Source: MWCR01 sp041665165 (GTDB lineage: Bacteria; Patescibacteriota; Patescibacteriia; 2-12-FULL-60-25). Taken from it: a stretch of DNA of 10,446 nucleotides. Where the stretch lies: the NCBI GenBank assembly GCA_041665165.1, contig JBAYJJ010000040.1:1-10446 (forward strand). Direction: 5' to 3'. The translations under genes were made by a program, and so were the position numbers. Shown in pieces: positions 9,730-10,446 of the stretch (position 1 is its first letter; the number at the start of each line of letters is the position of its first letter). The notes under the pieces were generated by a model. It made no database searches and had not been told where the DNA came from. It saw only the letters and a program-made list of their open reading frames with translations.

Positions 9730-10446
9730 TTAAGCCGCCCGGCTTAGAGGTGCGGCCGCTTCTTGACCCGGTAAAGAATCAACTAGGTTCTTAAACTTTG
9801 CACCGTCATTACATTCCGCGATTTTGCGGAATGTTCCTTTGCTAAATGTCCGTTCGATCAACCGACCCAACGGTAACAGGTTACCGGTGAGTGAGGCTCG
9901 TGCAAATACAACAAACACGGCTTCACGGTCCGGGAAAACATCAGCGTTATGGCTATAGAGTTTATCCACGAGTTGCCGCAGGGCTTGGCGTTCTTTGGCA
10001 TATGCAAAACAATTTGTTTCCAGCCTAAGTCCATTTCTACTTCTCTCCACGATTTCAACATCATAAGTATCTTCATTGAACAAGGGCGAACCATCATCCC
10101 TGGCCGCGTCAGGATGCGCGGCGATAAACTCTCTTGTGACTTGGATGATATGCTGCAGTTTTGGTTCATCCGCATTCAGAAAGATTCGTTTTGCCAATTC
10201 TTCGGTCACAGCTTCATTCAGAGAAGAAAAATAATGAGCCAGCTCGTTGCGAGTTGTAACCGTCAATCCTCCGCGGTAAGGGACGACTGTCCGATCCGGT
10301 TCCTTAATCATGAGTGCTCCGTAAGATTTCAAATGCATGAGCTCATGAAGCAAGATATTAACGAATTCTGCGGGCCTTGGAGTTTCACGCACGGCCATGC
10401 CCTGAAACATGGAATCGAACGAGCCCTTTGCTCCAGCTCCCCGGCC
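9730..10446 (-). CDS. HELMH zinc metalloprotease-like protein (5' end outside window)
   Basis: The frame is open through the window edge: twelve in-frame codons precede the first ATG at 10410 (GAGAKGSFDS before MFQG), so the true start is probably outside. Counting from that ATG, VNILLHELMHLKSYGAL (17-33) is a zinc HExxH helix (His22, Glu23, His26). About 40 residues later LNEAVTEELAKRIF (64-77) supplies a Glu (66 or 70) that could be the third ligand, as in gluzincin peptidases. The rest is helical, rich in charged residues and without a membrane segment, ending in a soft tail (GQEAAAPLSRAA). It resembles uncharacterised HExxH proteins; the substrate is unknown. No terminator with a T run is clear on this strand downstream. 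The visible piece is about 238 codons. Confidence 0.8.
   Translation of the reverse strand, partial: GRGAGAKGSFDSMFQGMAVRETPRPAEFVNILLHELMHLKSYGALMIKEPDRTVVPYRGGLTVTTRNELAHYFSSLNEAVTEELAKRIFLNADEPKLQHIIQVTREFIAAHPDAARDDGSPLFNEDTYDVEIVERSRNGLRLETNCFAYAKERQALRQLVDKLYSHNADVFPDREAVFVVFARASLTGNLLPLGRLIERTFSKGTFRKIAECNDGAKFKNLVDSLPGQEAAAPLSRAA

Overview
The window is a bacterial chromosomal segment, roughly half G+C by eye, read with the standard code (TGA ends several convincing genes). Compact single-domain genes, many small uncharacterised proteins, three scattered tRNAs with encoded CCA, and several kinds of short intergenic palindromic and tandem repeats suggest a member of the Candidate Phyla Radiation (Patescibacteria), perhaps an Uhrbacteria/Magasanikbacteria-type lineage. 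This placement is an inference with modest confidence. The secreted lipoproteins at the left end, with Gly/Ser linkers and Cys modules, look more like proteins common in myxobacteria and relatives, so taxonomy should be settled with marker genes.

Left block (1-2825, minus strand): three tandem paralogous lipoprotein genes. All share a signal peptide with Cys acceptor, a four-Cys module, and a Gly/Ser linker, but each carries a different C-terminal domain: a partial unknown domain, a 14-Cys domain, and a YWTD-type beta-propeller. The second and third also share their leaders almost base for base, so one cassette has been copied in front of unrelated extracellular domains. Next come tRNA-Gly(TCC), a tiny lipoprotein whose terminator overlaps its own stop codon, and tRNA-Pro(TGG), both tRNAs with good promoters. 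These are followed by a two-gene unit of an FAD/NAD(P) oxidoreductase and a lipoprotein of the FPKD-YPG type.

Middle block (4772-7160): an inverted AAACACC-rich repeat, a small HELAHH zinc metalloprotease, then two plus-strand operons. The first encodes a 109-aa possible Sm-like beta protein followed by a protein made almost entirely of three Fis-type helix-turn-helix units. The second starts from a strong promoter with a 14-codon leader peptide coupled by ATGA to a series of 66-73-aa proteins, two of which look like paralogs.

Right block (7161-10446): a multi-hairpin repeat element, an epimerase/reductase resembling the plant and giant-virus NRS/ER deoxysugar enzyme, tandem 7-bp repeats and a 127-bp palindromic element. 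Then come an archaeal-type ribonuclease HII, tandem 9-bp repeats, a rare tRNA-Ile with a UAU anticodon, a two-helix membrane protein under a clear promoter, and the C-terminal part of a HELMH metalloprotein that runs off the window.

The most notable themes are the modular lipoprotein array, the repeats that supply the stop codons of three separate genes, the triple Fis-type protein, and the UAU tRNA-Ile. No complete new defence or mobile system was recognised.
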